From contig NZ_NSDM01000004.1 in the NCBI RefSeq assembly GCF_030852425.1, positions 62,001 to 126,000 on the forward strand: a stretch of DNA of 64,000 nucleotides, given 5' to 3'. The stretch's first letter is position 1. Each line of letters opens with the position of its first letter. This DNA comes from Saccharothrix longispora. GTDB lineage: Bacteria > Actinomycetota > Actinomycetes > Mycobacteriales > Pseudonocardiaceae. Positions 25,578 to 35,000 of this stretch are shown here, piece after piece. A program made the position numbers and the translations under genes. The notes below the pieces were generated by a model, which had not been told where the DNA came from, did not search any database, and worked only from the letters and a program-made list of their open reading frames with translations.

Positions 25578-26687
25578 GGAGATTTCGGACCAGCCCTCCA
25601 CCTCGTCGGGGGTGCGGGGGGCGGGGCCGGTGTAGGTGGCCGAGGGGCGGACCAGGCGGCCGGTGCGCTTCTCCTCCAGGATGTGCGCGGACCAGCCGGC
25701 GGTGCGGGCGCAGGTGAACATCGCGGGCATCATGTGCGGCGGCACCTGGGCGAAGTCCAGGATCACCGCGGCCCAGAACTCGACGTTGGTCTCGATCGCG
25801 CGGTCCGGGCGGCGTTCGCGCAGCTCGGCCAGGGCGGCCTGCTCCAGCGCGTCGGCCGCCTCGTAGCGGGACGCGCCCAGCTCCTTGCACGTCCGCCGCA
25901 GCACGCGCGCCCGCGGGTCCTCCGCCCGGTACACCCGGTGCCCGAAGCCCATCAGCCGCTCGCCGCGGTCGAGGACGCCCTTCACGTAGCCGCGCGCGTC
26001 ACCGGTCCGCTCGACCTCCTCGATCATCGGCAGCACGCGGGCGGGCGCGCCGCCGTGCAGCGGGCCGGACATCGCGCCGATCGCGCCGGACATGGCCGCC
26101 GCGACGTCCGCGCCGGTGGAGGCGATGACGCGGGCGGTGAACGTGGAGGCGTTCAGGCCGTGCTCGGCGGCCGACACCCAGTACGCGTCGAGCGCCTTGA
26201 CGTGCGCCGGGTCGGGCTCGCCGCGCCAGCGGGTGAGGAAGCGCTCGGTGATGGTGCGGCACTCGTCGATGCGGTGCTGCGGCACGGCGGGCCGGCCGAT
26301 GCCGCGCGCCGACTGCGCCGCGTACGACAGGGCCATGACGGAGGCGCGGGCCAGCTGGTCGCGCGCCTGCTCGTCGGTGATGTCCAGCAGCGGCTGGTAG
26401 CCCCAGATGGGGGCGACCATGGCCAGCGCCGCCTGCACGTCGACCCGCACGTCACCGGTGTGCACCGGGATGGGGAACGGTTCGGCGGGCGGCAGGCCGG
26501 GGCCGAAGCGGCCGTCGACCAGCAACGCCCACACGTTGCCGAAGGTCACCTTGCCGACGAGGTCCTCGATGTCCACGCCCCGGTAGCGCAGGGCGCCACC
26601 GTCGCGGTCCGGTTCGGCGATCTCGGTGCGGAAGGCGACCACGCCTTCGAGACCCGGTGTGAAACCGTCGTCCTCGCTCTGCACCAC
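25575..26687 (-). CDS. citA: Citrate synthase 2 (CitA type)
   Basis: 370 aa from GTG 26687, 8 nt after AAGGAG; the open frame extends further to 26756 but without a site. Starts [25 protein letters not shown] and [12 protein letters not shown], the short-form citrate synthase opening. Active-site regions: [13 protein letters not shown] (His), [15 protein letters not shown] (His) and the ETNVEFWAA Asn/Glu region corresponding to the family's catalytic segment. Near the length of mycobacterial CitA (Rv0889c, 373 aa). Condenses oxaloacetate and acetyl-CoA (or propionyl-CoA in the 2-methylcitrate cycle). A second citrate synthase, gltA, lies at 43.4 kb. The stop codon is the edge of repeat array B. 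Confidence 0.92.
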
Positions 26688-26917
26688 GCTGTGCGCTCCT
26701 TCTCGGCGAAAGTAAAGAGTTGCCAGCACCTTCCTCCTGGTGGGACGCACCCGCAATCAGGCCGGCCCGTGTCGTCGGTCACGATCAAGGAACCGATTCA
26801 GAACGGTTCCGCGCGCCGCCCGCGCGCGAGGCGGTCGTCGAGCCCTCGTGCCGGCCCCTCGTTAAGCCCTTGTTTCGGCTCCGCGTTCGCGGCGTCGCGC
26901 GTGGTAGACCACCGGGC
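26688..26917. other. Divergent intergenic region citA / ureA
   Basis: 230 bp carrying both promoters. Composition is less GC-rich around 26700-26720 and 26760-26810. I searched by eye for a GlnR box (GTnAC-n6-GAAAC) and found only a weak GTTAA-n6-GTTTC at about 26861-26876, not enough to call. Confidence 0.4.
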
Positions 26918-27220
26918 ATGCACCTGACGCCCCACGAGCGGGACAAGCTGCTGGTCCACGTCGCGGCCGACGTCGCGCGCAGGCGGCTGGAGCGCGGTGT
27001 GGTCCTGAACTACCCGGAGGCGGTCGCGCTCATCACCGACCACGTGCTGGAGGGCGCGCGGGACGGTCGCTCGGTCAGCGAGCTGATGGACGGCGGCAGG
27101 CACGTCCTCACCCGCGCGCAGGTGATGCCGGGTGTGCCGGAGATGATCGAGTCCGTGCAGGTGGAGGCCACCTTCCCGGACGGGACGAAGCTCGTGACCG
27201 TGCACGACCCGATCGCGTGA
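26918..27220 (+). CDS. ureA: Urease gamma subunit
   Basis: 100 aa, exactly the family length, from ATG 26918. Sequence opens [23 protein letters not shown], contains [21 protein letters not shown] and [14 protein letters not shown], and ends VTVHDPIA, all standard for UreA. It forms the structural gamma chain of the (UreABC)3 enzyme that hydrolyses urea to ammonia and carbamate. First gene of the six-gene operon ureABCFGD; ureB follows after 10 bp. Confidence 0.96.
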   Translation: MHLTPHERDKLLVHVAADVARRRLERGVVLNYPEAVALITDHVLEGARDGRSVSELMDGGRHVLTRAQVMPGVPEMIESVQVEATFPDGTKLVTVHDPIA

Positions 27221-27230
27221 GGAGCGGCCC

Positions 27231-27557
27231 GTGGTCCCTGGCGAGATCATCCCCGGCGAGGAGCCGGTGGAGCTGAACCCCGGACGGCCGCGGACGACGC
27301 TGGTCGTGGTCAACGCGGCGGACCGCCCGGTGCAGGTGGGGTCGCACTACCACTTCGCCGCGGCCAACCCGGGGCTGGAGTTCGACCGCGAGGCCGCGTG
27401 GGGCAAGCGCCTGGACGTCCCGGCGGGCACGGCGGTGCGCTTCGAGCCGGGCGTGGAGCGGGAGGTCGTGCTGGTGCCGATCGCCGGGGCGCGCCGCGTG
27501 CCCGGCCTGCGGGCCGAGTGGGCCGGCGACCTGGACGAGCGGGGGCCCGCCAGGTGA
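27231..27557 (+). CDS. ureB: Urease beta subunit
   Basis: 108 aa from GTG 27231. Typical Ure[18 protein letters not shown], then [48 protein letters not shown]. Structural subunit of urease. Its stop overlaps the ureC start by GTGA, so the catalytic subunit is translationally coupled. Confidence 0.96.
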   Translation: MVPGEIIPGEEPVELNPGRPRTTLVVVNAADRPVQVGSHYHFAAANPGLEFDREAAWGKRLDVPAGTAVRFEPGVEREVVLVPIAGARRVPGLRAEWAGDLDERGPAR

Positions 27558-29266
27558 CCGGGATCGACCGCCACCGCTACGCGGAGCTGCTCGGGCCCAC
27601 GACGGGCGACCGGATCAGGCTCGCCGACACGAACCTCCTCATCGAGGTCACCGAGGACCGCAGCCGGGGCGCGGGCTCCGGTGACGAGGTGGTCTTCGGC
27701 GGCGGCAAGGTGGTGCGCGAGTCCATGGGCCAGGGCGTGGCCACGCGCGCCGAGGGCGCGCCCGACCTGGTGATCACCGGCGCGGTGGTCCTCGACCACT
27801 GGGGCGTCGTCAAGGCGGACGTGGGCGTGCGCGACGGCCGGGTCGTCGGCATCGGCAAGGCCGGCAACCCGGACACGATGGACGGCGTCGACCCGGCGCT
27901 CGTGATCGGCCCCGGCACCGAGGTGCTCTCGGGCAACGGCAAGGTCCTCACCGCCGGCGGCATCGACTGCCACGTGCACTTCGTCTGCCCGCAGATCGTG
28001 GACACCGCCATCGCCTCGGGCCTCACCACGCTCGTCGGCGGCGGCACCGGCCCGGCCGAGGGCACGAAGGCCACCACGGTCACGCCCGGCGCGTGGAACC
28101 TCGGCCGCATGCTCGCCTCGATGGACCACATGCCGGTCAACGTGCTGCTGCTCGGCAAGGGCAACACCACCCGCGAGGACGCCCTGCGCGAGCAGCTCCT
28201 CGGCGGCGCGGGCGGGTTCAAGCTGCACGAGGACTGGGGCACCACGCCCGCCGCGATCGACGCGTGCCTGCGGGTGGCCGACGAGTCGGGCGTGCAGGTC
28301 GCCATCCACACCGACACGCTCAACGAGGCAGGGTTCCTCGAATCGACGCTGGAGGCCATCGGCGGCCGGTCGATCAACGCCTACCACTCCGAGGGCGCGG
28401 GCGGCGGGCACGCGCCGGACGTCATCCGGGTGGTGTCGCACCCGAACGTGCTGCCGTCGTCGACCAACCCGACCCGCCCGCACACCGTGAACACGCTCGA
28501 GGAGCACCTCGACATGCTGATGGTGTGCCACCACCTGAACCGGTCGGTGCCCGAGGACCTGGCGTTCGCCGAGAGCCGCATCCGGCCCACCACGATCGCC
28601 GCCGAGGACGTGCTGCACGACCTGGGCGCCATCTCCATGATCAGCTCCGACTCGCAGGCGATGGGCCGCGTCGGCGAGGTCGTCATCCGGACGTGGCAGA
28701 CCGCGCACGTGATGAAGGCCAAGCGCGGCTCGCTGCCCGGCGACGGCGGCTCGGACAACCTGCGCGCCCGCCGGTACGTCGCGAAGTACACGATCAACCC
28801 GGCGATCGCGCACGGCATCGACCACGAGGTCGGCTCGGTCGAGGTCGGCAAGCTCGCGGACCTCGTGCTGTGGGAGCCGAAGTTCTTCGGCGTGCGGCCG
28901 TCGGTGGTGCTCAAGGGCGGCTTCATCGCGCACGCGGCGATGGGCGACGCGAACGCGTCCATCCCCACCCCGCAGCCGGTCCTGGCCCGGCCGATGTTCG
29001 GGGCCCACTCGGCGGCGCTGGGCAGCGTGCACTTCGTGTCGCGGCAGGCGGTCGACGCGGACCTGGCGGGGCTGCTGCGGCTGGCCCGGCCGCTGGTGCC
29101 GGTCCGCGACACGCGGGGCGTCGCCAAGGCCGACATGGTGCTCAACGACGCCCTGCCGGACGTGGAGGTCGACCCGGACAGCTTCGCGGTGCGGGTCGAC
29201 GGCGACCTGGTCGAGCCGCAGCCGGTGGCGGAGCTGCCCCTGGCCCAGCGCTACTTCCTCTTCTGA
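27554..29266 (+). CDS. ureC: Urease alpha (catalytic) subunit
   Basis: 570 aa from GTG 27554. Key nickel-site features are all present: [10 protein letters not shown] (His-x-His, about 136-140), [13 protein letters not shown] with the Lys that is carbamylated to bridge the two nickels (about 222), [13 protein letters not shown] and the following His-containing strands, the flap MVCHHLN (about 321-327) with the conserved flap Cys and His, and [12 protein letters not shown] with the metal Asp. The enzyme should be active once matured by UreF/G/D. It overlaps ureF by one base (TGATG). Confidence 0.97.
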   Translation: MTGIDRHRYAELLGPTTGDRIRLADTNLLIEVTEDRSRGAGSGDEVVFGGGKVVRESMGQGVATRAEGAPDLVITGAVVLDHWGVVKADVGVRDGRVVGIGKAGNPDTMDGVDPALVIGPGTEVLSGNGKVLTAGGIDCHVHFVCPQIVDTAIASGLTTLVGGGTGPAEGTKATTVTPGAWNLGRMLASMDHMPVNVLLLGKGNTTREDALREQLLGGAGGFKLHEDWGTTPAAIDACLRVADESGVQVAIHTDTLNEAGFLESTLEAIGGRSINAYHSEGAGGGHAPDVIRVVSHPNVLPSSTNPTRPHTVNTLEEHLDMLMVCHHLNRSVPEDLAFAESRIRPTTIAAEDVLHDLGAISMISSDSQAMGRVGEVVIRTWQTAHVMKAKRGSLPGDGGSDNLRARRYVAKYTINPAIAHGIDHEVGSVEVGKLADLVLWEPKFFGVRPSVVLKGGFIAHAAMGDANASIPTPQPVLARPMFGAHSAALGSVHFVSRQAVDADLAGLLRLARPLVPVRDTRGVAKADMVLNDALPDVEVDPDSFAVRVDGDLVEPQPVAELPLAQRYFLF

Positions 29267-29919
29267 TGGACCTCGTCGCGCTGATGCTGGCCGACTCCCG
29301 GTTCCCCGGCGGCGGCCACGTCCACTCGGGCGGCCTGGAGGAGGCGGCGGCCCGGCGGCTGGTGGTGGACGAGGCGTCGCTGCGGTCCTTCCTGGTGGGC
29401 CGGTTGCGCACGGCCGGCGCCCTGGCCGCGGTGTTCGCCGCGGTGGCCGCCGCCCAGGACGGGTACGCGGAGCTGGACGCCGAGCTGGACGCCCGCACCC
29501 CGTCCCCGGCGCAGCGCGCGGCCTCGCGCACCCAGGGCCGGGGCGTCGCGCGGGCGGCCACGCGGGCCTGGCCGTCGGCGCGGCTGGAAGGGCTGCTCCG
29601 GGCCACACCCCGCCCGCATCACCCGATCGTGGTGGGCGTGCTGGTGGCCGACCCGTTCGAGGCCGCCCAGACCGTCGCCTACCACGCCGTGACCGGCCCG
29701 GCGACGGGCGCGATCCGGCTGCTCGGCCTCGACCCGTTCGGCGTGAACGCCGTGCTCGCCGGCCTCGCGCCGGAGATCGACGCGGTCGCCGGGCACGCCC
29801 GCGACCACGCCGGCACGCCGCCGGCCGACCTGCCCGCGCCCAGCGCGCCGGGCCTCGACCTGCTCGCCGAGGCCCACGACCGACACCACGCGGAAGAGGT
29901 GCGTCTCTTTGCCAGCTGA
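29266..29919 (+). CDS. ureF: Urease accessory protein UreF
   Basis: 217 aa from ATG 29266, which shares a base with the ureC stop. All-helical Ure[23 protein letters not shown] at the start (the LADSxFPxGGxxHSxGLE pattern), then [25 protein letters not shown] and the C-terminal [16 protein letters not shown] segment (here [18 protein letters not shown]). UreF acts with UreD and UreG in a GTP-dependent complex that inserts CO2 and nickel into apo-urease. Its last codons overlap ureG by 11 bp. Confidence 0.93.
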   Translation: MDLVALMLADSRFPGGGHVHSGGLEEAAARRLVVDEASLRSFLVGRLRTAGALAAVFAAVAAAQDGYAELDAELDARTPSPAQRAASRTQGRGVARAATRAWPSARLEGLLRATPRPHHPIVVGVLVADPFEAAQTVAYHAVTGPATGAIRLLGLDPFGVNAVLAGLAPEIDAVAGHARDHAGTPPADLPAPSAPGLDLLAEAHDRHHAEEVRLFAS

Positions 29920-30625
29920 CCACGGCCACGTCCACCCGGTGAACTTCGACCCGACCGACGCCGGTCACGACCCGCACGACCAAGCGCACGGCCACGCGCA
30001 CGACCACGGCCGCCGCGCCGTGCGGCTGGGCATCGGCGGCCCCGTCGGCAGCGGCAAGACCGCGCTGACCGCGGCGCTGTGCCGCGCCCTGGGCGACGAG
30101 CTGGACCTCGCGGTGGTGACCAACGACATCTACACCACCGAGGACGCCGACTTCCTGCGCGCGGCGGGCGTGCTGGACACGGAGCGGATCGAGGCGGTGC
30201 AGACCGGCGCGTGCCCGCACACCGCGATCCGCGACGACATCACCGCCAACCTCGACGCGGTGGAGCTGCTGGAGCACCGGTTCCCCGGCCTGGAGCTGGT
30301 GATCATCGAGAGCGGCGGCGACAACCTGACCGCCGTGTTCAGCCGGGGCCTGGTCGACCGGCAGGTGTTCGTGGTGGACGTGGCGGGCGGCGACAAGGTG
30401 CCGCGCAAGGGCGGCCCCGGTGTGACGACCGCCGACCTGCTCGTCATCAACAAGACCGACCTGGCCCCCCTGGTGGGCGCCGACCTGGGCGTGATGACCT
30501 CGGACGCCCACCGGGTGCGCGGCGGGCTGCCGGTGGTCAGCCAGTCCCTCGTGGACACGCCGGACGCCCCCGCCGTGGCCGAGTGGGTGCGCGCCCAGCT
30601 CCGCGCCCTCGCCGGGGTCGGGTGA
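29909..30625 (+). CDS. ureG: Urease accessory GTPase UreG with histidine-rich N terminus
   Basis: 238 aa from a rare TTG start at 29909, placed 8 nt after GAAGAGG; no ATG or GTG fits. Residues 1-34 are unusually His-rich (HGHVHP, then [15 protein letters not shown]: about ten His). The SIMIBI GTPase core then shows P loop [11 protein letters not shown] (about 43-53), [12 protein letters not shown], the conserved CPH nickel motif in [20 protein letters not shown], and NKTDL (base recognition). No ureE exists in this operon, so the His tract probably stores or delivers nickel. Overlaps ureD by GTGA. Confidence 0.95.
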   Translation: MPADHGHVHPVNFDPTDAGHDPHDQAHGHAHDHGRRAVRLGIGGPVGSGKTALTAALCRALGDELDLAVVTNDIYTTEDADFLRAAGVLDTERIEAVQTGACPHTAIRDDITANLDAVELLEHRFPGLELVIIESGGDNLTAVFSRGLVDRQVFVVDVAGGDKVPRKGGPGVTTADLLVINKTDLAPLVGADLGVMTSDAHRVRGGLPVVSQSLVDTPDAPAVAEWVRAQLRALAGVG

Positions 30626-31404
30626 GGGCGCGGGCCCGCCTGGTGGTCGTGCGCGACGAGGCCGGGCGGAGCGTGGTGCGGGAGATGCGGTCGATGGCGC
30701 CCCTGCGGCTCGTGCCCGCCAGGGGGAGCGGTGGTGTCGCGCTGGTCCACCTCGTCAGCGCGGTCACGTCCCCGCTCGGCGGCGACGACCTGGAGCTGCA
30801 CGTGCGGGTCGGCCCCGGCGCGGCCCTGGAGTTGCGGGGAGTAGCGGCCACCCTCGCGCTGCCCGGCCACCGCCCGGGCGGCAGCCGCGCCCTCGTGCGC
30901 GTCGAACTGGGGGCCGGCGCGAGCCTGGAAAACCTCCCGGAACCGACCGTCGTCACGGCGCGGGCGAATCACGAGGCGGTGTTCCGCGCGGATCTCGCGG
31001 ACGACGCCCGTTTGCGCACCCGGGAAATCGTCGCGGCGGGCCGGCTGAACGAAAGAGCGGGTTCGCTCACCACCACTCTCGACGTCCGCCGAAACGGAAC
31101 CGTGATCAGGCAGACAACCCGGTTGGGCGTGTCCGAGGTGGACGCCTCGGCGGCCGGTCTGGCCGGCCGCCGGGTGCTCGGCACGGAGCTGCTGTGCTGG
31201 GGCCGCGACCTGCCGGTCGCCGTCGCGGGGGACTGGTGGTCGCTCGTCCCGCTGGCCCGCGGCGGCAGCCTGGCGACCGTCCTGGCGGACGACGCGGTGA
31301 CCGCGCTGCGCGCTTTGGACGACGCGCGGCGCAGGCACCCGGGATCGGCGGAAGATCTTCTGACTCGATCTCGAACACGATTCCGAGTCGAATCTCACAG
31401 TTAG
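30622..31404 (+). CDS. ureD: Urease accessory protein UreD
   Basis: 260 aa from GTG 30622 overlapping the ureG stop. UreD scaffold features: [66 protein letters not shown], and the C-terminal [12 protein letters not shown]. It is the docking platform for UreF/UreG on apo-urease. More divergent than the other Ure proteins, which is usual. Last gene of the operon; its final 150 bp have somewhat lower GC. A 21-bp inverted repeat lies just downstream. Confidence 0.9.
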   Translation: MRARARLVVVRDEAGRSVVREMRSMAPLRLVPARGSGGVALVHLVSAVTSPLGGDDLELHVRVGPGAALELRGVAATLALPGHRPGGSRALVRVELGAGASLENLPEPTVVTARANHEAVFRADLADDARLRTREIVAAGRLNERAGSLTTTLDVRRNGTVIRQTTRLGVSEVDASAAGLAGRRVLGTELLCWGRDLPVAVAGDWWSLVPLARGGSLATVLADDAVTALRALDDARRRHPGSAEDLLTRSRTRFRVESHS

Positions 31405-31415
31405 TCGCCCGGATC

Positions 31416-31436
31416 GGGTGGTAACCGTCACCACCC
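31416..31436. terminator. Small inverted repeat after ureD
   Basis: GGGTGGT (31416-31422) and ACCACCC (31430-31436) with a 7-nt loop. Weak as a terminator; could also be an operator for pdxH, which starts 87 bp further on. Confidence 0.35.
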
Positions 31437-31522
31437 AGGCGGTTCCGCGAATAACCTGGAGCCCGTACGGTCGCGGCAGCCCCAGGCACCACGAGTGCTC
31501 AGCCCAGCTCCGGGAGGTCGGT

Positions 31523-32182
31523 ATGACGGAGACGACGACCAACATCGCGCTGCCGTCGATGCGCGTGTCCTACGAGCAGGGTTCGCTCACGGAGAGCGAC
31601 CTGGCCGCCGGCTGGCACGAGCAGCTGCAACTGTGGCTGGACCAGGCGGCCGGCGCCGGCCTGTCCGAGCCGAACGCGATGGTGCTCGCCACCTCCGACC
31701 CGCAGGGCCGCCCGTCGTCCCGCACCGTCCTGGCCAAGGGCCTGGACGAGCGGGGCCTGGTGTTCTTCACCAACTACACCTCCGCCAAGAGCCACGACCT
31801 GATGGCGACCCGCTACGCGTCGGCGACGTTCCCGTGGTTCGCCATGCAGCGGCAGGCCCACGTGCGCGGCATCGTCGAGAAGGTCGGCCCGGCGGAGACC
31901 GCCGCCTACTGGGAGAGCCGCCCGCGCGGTTCGCAGATCGGCGCCTGGGCGTCGCCGCAGTCGCGCGTGGTGCGCGGTCGCACGACGCTGGAGAGCGCGC
32001 TGCACAAGGTCGAGCGCCAGTTCGCGGACGCCGACCGGGTACCGGTGCCGCCGCACTGGGGCGGCTGGCGCATCCGGCCCGAGGAGGTCGAGTTCTGGCA
32101 GGGGCGGCGCGACCGCATGCACGACCGCCTGCGCTTCCGCCTCGGCCGCGACGGCTGGGAAGTGCAGCGCATCGCCCCGTAG
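31523..32182 (+). CDS. pdxH: Pyridoxamine/pyridoxine 5'-phosphate oxidase
   Basis: 219 aa. ATG 31523 follows GGGAGG at 5 nt. Shows the full PdxH pattern: RVSYEQGSLTESDLAAGW, PNAMVLATSDPQGRPSSRTVLAKGLDERGLVFFTNYTSAKSHDL (FMN phosphate site with R-x-V-L-x-K), WFAMQRQAHVRG, SRPRGSQIGAWAS (dimer and FMN contact), PPHWGGWRIRPEEVEFWQG and C-terminal RLRFRLGRDGWEVQRIAP (PLP site). Oxidises PNP/PMP to PLP with FMN and O2. Lies between the urease operon and an MFS gene; its usual neighbour gltA is 11 kb away here. Confidence 0.95.
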   Translation: MTETTTNIALPSMRVSYEQGSLTESDLAAGWHEQLQLWLDQAAGAGLSEPNAMVLATSDPQGRPSSRTVLAKGLDERGLVFFTNYTSAKSHDLMATRYASATFPWFAMQRQAHVRGIVEKVGPAETAAYWESRPRGSQIGAWASPQSRVVRGRTTLESALHKVERQFADADRVPVPPHWGGWRIRPEEVEFWQGRRDRMHDRLRFRLGRDGWEVQRIAP

Positions 32183-32352
32183 GACCGCTTTGCGGGACAG
32201 TCCCGTCGACGAGCCCCGCCGGTGTTCCCGCCGCGGGGCTCGCCGTACGTCCGGGGCCGCGTGCCGGTGCCCCACCGCCGGGAAGTCCACGTCGTCCAGT
32301 GTGGCCGTCCGGGCGGTGCGCCACGTCTCCCAAAACGCCTTGTTAGTTGCCG

Positions 32353-32358
32353 TACGCT
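32353..32358 (+). promoter_or_regulatory. -10 element of predicted leaderless promoter (MFS gene)
   Basis: TACGCT ends 7 nt before GTG 32366. GTTAG and CTAAC (32343-32347 and 32357-32361) flank it as an inverted pair that could be an operator. Confidence 0.5.
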
Positions 32359-32365
32359 AACGACC

Positions 32366-33640
32366 GTGCGGAAAGTCCTGGGCCGGATCGCCATCGACAC
32401 GCGGCCGCTGAAAGTCCTCGCCTTCCGGAGGCTGTGGCTCTCCACGGTGGTCACCGCCGTCGGCAGCCAGCTGACCGCGGTGGCCGTGCCGAAGCAGGTG
32501 TACGACCTCACCGGGTCCTCGGCCTGGGTGGGCGTGTCGGCCGGCGTGGCGCTGGTGCCGCTGCTCGTCTTCGGGCTCTACGGCGGCGCCATCGCGGACG
32601 TCGTCGACCGGCGCAAGCTGCTGGTCGTCACCAACGCCGGCATCGCCGCGACGTCCGTGCTGCTGTGGCTCCAGGCCGCGCTGAAAGCGGACTCGGTGTG
32701 GCTCGTGATCGCGCTGCTCGGCCTGCAACAGGTGTTCTTCGCCGTGAACGCGCCCGCCCGGACGGCGTCCGTGGCCCGGCTGGTGCCCGCCGAGCAGATC
32801 CCGGCGGCCTCCGCGCTGTCGTCCACGGTGATGATGTTCGGCGGCGTGTTCGGCCCGATGCTCGCGGGCGCGCTCATGCCCGTCGTCGGGCTCTCCACCC
32901 TGTACCTGGTGGACGCCGTCGCGCTGACCGCGACCATCTGGGCGGTCTGGAAGCTCCCGCCCCTGCCGCCGCTCGACGGCAGCAGCCGCCGCGCCGGCCT
33001 GCGCGACGTCGTGGACGGCTTCCGGTACCTGGCGCTCCAGAAGATCCTGCTCGCGAGCTTCCTGCTCGACATCATCGCGATGGTCTTCGGCATGCCGCGC
33101 GCACTGTTCCCCGAGATGGCCGAGAACACGTTCGGCGACCCGCCGGGCGGCGGTCTGGCGCTCGGCTGGCTGTTCGCCGCGATCCCGCTGGGCGCGATGC
33201 TGTGCGGCCTGACGTCCGGGTGGACGTCCAGGGTCACCCGGCACGGCGTGGGCGTGGTGGTCTCGATCGTGGCGTGGGGCGTGGCCATGATCGGGTTCGG
33301 CCTGGCGGACGCGCTGTGGCTGGCGGTGGTGTTCCTGGCCATCGGCGGCGCGGCGGACATGATCAGCATGGTGTTCCGCAGCGCGATCCTCCAGACGGCC
33401 GCGACGGACGAGATGCGCGGCCGGATGCAGGGCGTGTTCATCGTCGTGGTGGCCGGCGGGCCGCGGATCGCCGACCTGCTGCACGGCACCGGCGGCGCGG
33501 CCATCGGCCCCGGGTTGGCCACGGCCCTGGGCGGGGTCCTGGTCGTGGTGGGGACGGGCGTGGCGGTGCTGGCGATCCCGGCGATCCGCCGCTACCGGTT
33601 CACGCCCTCGCCGAGCGCAGAAAGCGCGCCCACGACGTAG
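32366..33640 (+). CDS. MFS transporter
   Basis: 424 aa from GTG 32366, just after the -10 box. MFS_3-like opening: LKVLAFRRLWLSTVVTAVGSQLTAVAVPKQVYDLTGSSAWVG, motif A YGGAIADVVDRRKLLV (about 74-89). Then NAPARTASVARLVPAEQIPAASALSSTVMMFGGVFGPMLAG. About 12 helices; cytoplasmic Ser/Pro-rich C terminus. Substrate not deducible. Its last 41 bp overlap the 3' end of the DUF397 gene on the opposite strand, so the two transcripts are antisense to each other at their ends. Confidence 0.87.
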   Translation: MRKVLGRIAIDTRPLKVLAFRRLWLSTVVTAVGSQLTAVAVPKQVYDLTGSSAWVGVSAGVALVPLLVFGLYGGAIADVVDRRKLLVVTNAGIAATSVLLWLQAALKADSVWLVIALLGLQQVFFAVNAPARTASVARLVPAEQIPAASALSSTVMMFGGVFGPMLAGALMPVVGLSTLYLVDAVALTATIWAVWKLPPLPPLDGSSRRAGLRDVVDGFRYLALQKILLASFLLDIIAMVFGMPRALFPEMAENTFGDPPGGGLALGWLFAAIPLGAMLCGLTSGWTSRVTRHGVGVVVSIVAWGVAMIGFGLADALWLAVVFLAIGGAADMISMVFRSAILQTAATDEMRGRMQGVFIVVVAGGPRIADLLHGTGGAAIGPGLATALGGVLVVVGTGVAVLAIPAIRRYRFTPSPSAESAPTT

Positions 33641-33764
33641 CGGGGACGGAGAGGACGGGCGCGGGGTTCTTCGAGTCCCGCGCCCCGACGCGACCGGCGA
33701 ACTGGGCCACCTCCACGCAGTTCGCGGTGCTGGCACTGCGGGAACTCTTGCGCCACGAGGTCAT
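33600..33764 (-). CDS. DUF397 protein
   Basis: 54 aa from ATG 33764, which overlaps the XRE gene stop (ATGA). Classic DUF397 layout: TSWRKSSRSASTANCVEVA at the N terminus, then VGARDSKNPAPVLSVPATSWARFL. These small proteins are encoded next to XRE/DUF5753 regulators throughout actinomycetes (as in the abaA/whiJ-type clusters of Streptomyces) and are thought to antagonise or tune the partner regulator. The 3' end overlaps the convergent MFS gene by 41 bp. Confidence 0.9.
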   Translation of the reverse strand: MTSWRKSSRSASTANCVEVAQFAGRVGARDSKNPAPVLSVPATSWARFLRSARA

Positions 33765-34606
33765 GCATCGATGATCCCACGCAGGTAAGCGGCGGTGTCC
33801 TGCTCCGAGTAGGCCAATTCCCGCAACTGCGCCCACGTCTTCTCGTAGACCTCGATGTGCTCGTCCTCGTCGAGGAACAGGCTGGAAACCTTGTTCTCCA
33901 ACAGGACGAGACTCGGCTCCTCGTCGTATTCCAAGATCACGAACGGTCCGCTGAGCCCGCCGTGGAAACCGGCTCCGGTCGGCACCACCTGGACGGTGAT
34001 GTTGGGGCGCTCGGCGGCGTCGAGCAGGTGGCGGACCTGCCGGGTGTGTGCGCCGGGCTCGCCGAAGGGGCGCTCGACCGCGACCTGCTCGATGATCGCG
34101 TGCAGCATGAGCGGGGTCTTGCGGGAGAGGAGCCCCTGGCGGGCCATGCGACTGGCCACCAGGGCGTCGACCCGGTCTTCCGAGAGACCGGGACCGGTGG
34201 CTTCGATCACCCATCGCGCGTACTCGGCGGTCTGCGCCAGGCCGGGGATGACCAGGGGTTCGTAGAACAGCAGGCCGTTGGCCTCGTCCTCGAAATCGGC
34301 CCAGGTCTGCCAGTCCTCGGGGTAGTTGTCGTTGGTGAGGCGGAGGAGGCCGCGCTGCTCGGCGTTCCGGGCGAGGTCGAGCAGGTGCACCCGCTCCTTC
34401 TTCGTGACCCGGTAGAAGTCGAGCAGCTTCTCGACGTCGTCCAGGTAGAGGCCGCTCTCCGCGCTCTCCACCCGGCTGATCTTGCTGGCGGACATCTCCA
34501 CCGCCTTCGCCACGTCCGCCCCGGTCATGCCGGTGGCGCGGCGCAGCCTGCGCAGGGTGACGGCGAGGCGGCGGGAGCGGACGGTGGCCTGGGCGCGGCG
34601 GGGCAT
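33761..34606 (-). CDS. XRE-family regulator with DUF5753 C-terminal domain (Scr1/WhiJ-like)
   Basis: 281 aa from ATG 34606. N-terminal helix-turn-helix at about 17-60: TLRRLRRATGMTGADVAKAVEMSASKISRVESAES. The C-terminal DUF5753 domain follows: LLFYEPLVIPGLAQTAEYARWV (the Tyr/Glu-x-x-x-x-PGLxQTxEYAR pattern), RQGLLSRKTPLMLHAIIEQVAVERPFG, and ITVQVVPTGAGFHGGLSGPFVILEY. Pairs with the coupled DUF397 gene. Such pairs regulate development or secondary metabolism. The palindrome at 34676-34689 in the divergent region is a candidate autoregulatory site. Confidence 0.9.
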   Translation of the reverse strand: MPRRAQATVRSRRLAVTLRRLRRATGMTGADVAKAVEMSASKISRVESAESGLYLDDVEKLLDFYRVTKKERVHLLDLARNAEQRGLLRLTNDNYPEDWQTWADFEDEANGLLFYEPLVIPGLAQTAEYARWVIEATGPGLSEDRVDALVASRMARQGLLSRKTPLMLHAIIEQVAVERPFGEPGAHTRQVRHLLDAAERPNITVQVVPTGAGFHGGLSGPFVILEYDEEPSLVLLENKVSSLFLDEDEHIEVYEKTWAQLRELAYSEQDTAAYLRGIIDA

Positions 34607-34675
34607 GGGGCAAAGCTAGAGCCGTCGGACGAACAGCGGAAGTTTGTTCACTCCATCGAGTAATTGAGCGAGAAT

Positions 34676-34689
34676 GTGCAAGCTTGCAC
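34676..34689. promoter_or_regulatory. 14-bp perfect palindrome, candidate operator of the XRE regulator
   Basis: GTGCAAGCTTGCAC, a perfect dyad between the divergent XRE gene (start 34606) and the 76-aa gene (start 34700). It lies 10 bp before that ATG, where a repressor would block transcription start. Confidence 0.55.
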
Positions 34690-34699
34690 GATAAGCGGC

Positions 34700-34930
34700 A
34701 TGGAATTCATCAAGGTGGTCGAGCCACGTCGTGAGTGGCTGCTGCGCTGCTACTCGGACAAGGAGGACGTGCTGTCCCTCGAAGTCCACGACGGCGCGAT
34801 CTCCGTGCTGCTGCCCTCGGGCGTCGACCAGGTCTCCCTGAGCGCGCCGCAGATCGCCGCGTTCCGGGAAGCGTTCACCGAGGCCGTCTCACGTGCCGAA
34901 GCCGACCTTCGCGAGGTGGCCGCGTCCTGA
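34700..34930 (+). CDS. Small hypothetical protein next to XRE/DUF397 pair, 76 aa
   Basis: ATG 34700; an in-frame TTG at 34664 would add 12 residues but lies across the palindrome. Sequence MEFIKVVEPRREWLLRCYSD, then an acidic beta segment (SLEVHDGAISVLLPSGVDQVSLS) and a helix IAAFREAFTEAVSRAEADL. No family recognised. Divergent location opposite the XRE regulator, as for small target genes in Scr1-like systems, suggests it is the regulated partner, which is inference. Confidence 0.65.
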   Translation: MEFIKVVEPRREWLLRCYSDKEDVLSLEVHDGAISVLLPSGVDQVSLSAPQIAAFREAFTEAVSRAEADLREVAAS

Positions 34931-35000
34931 CATCAAGACTTGCCCAAGCCGTGGCTCGCCGACTGTGCAGGCCAGGTGTGATCCGGCACACTCATCCGGC

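Noticed and set aside
26861..26876. Weak GlnR-like site upstream of ureA
   Set aside because: Only partial match to GTnAC-n6-GAAAC and no second half-site; nitrogen control of this urease cannot be claimed from sequence.
34664..34699. TTG start giving a 12-residue longer form of the 76-aa protein
   Set aside because: It would place the perfect palindrome inside the coding sequence; the ATG at 34700 fits an operator-controlled start better.
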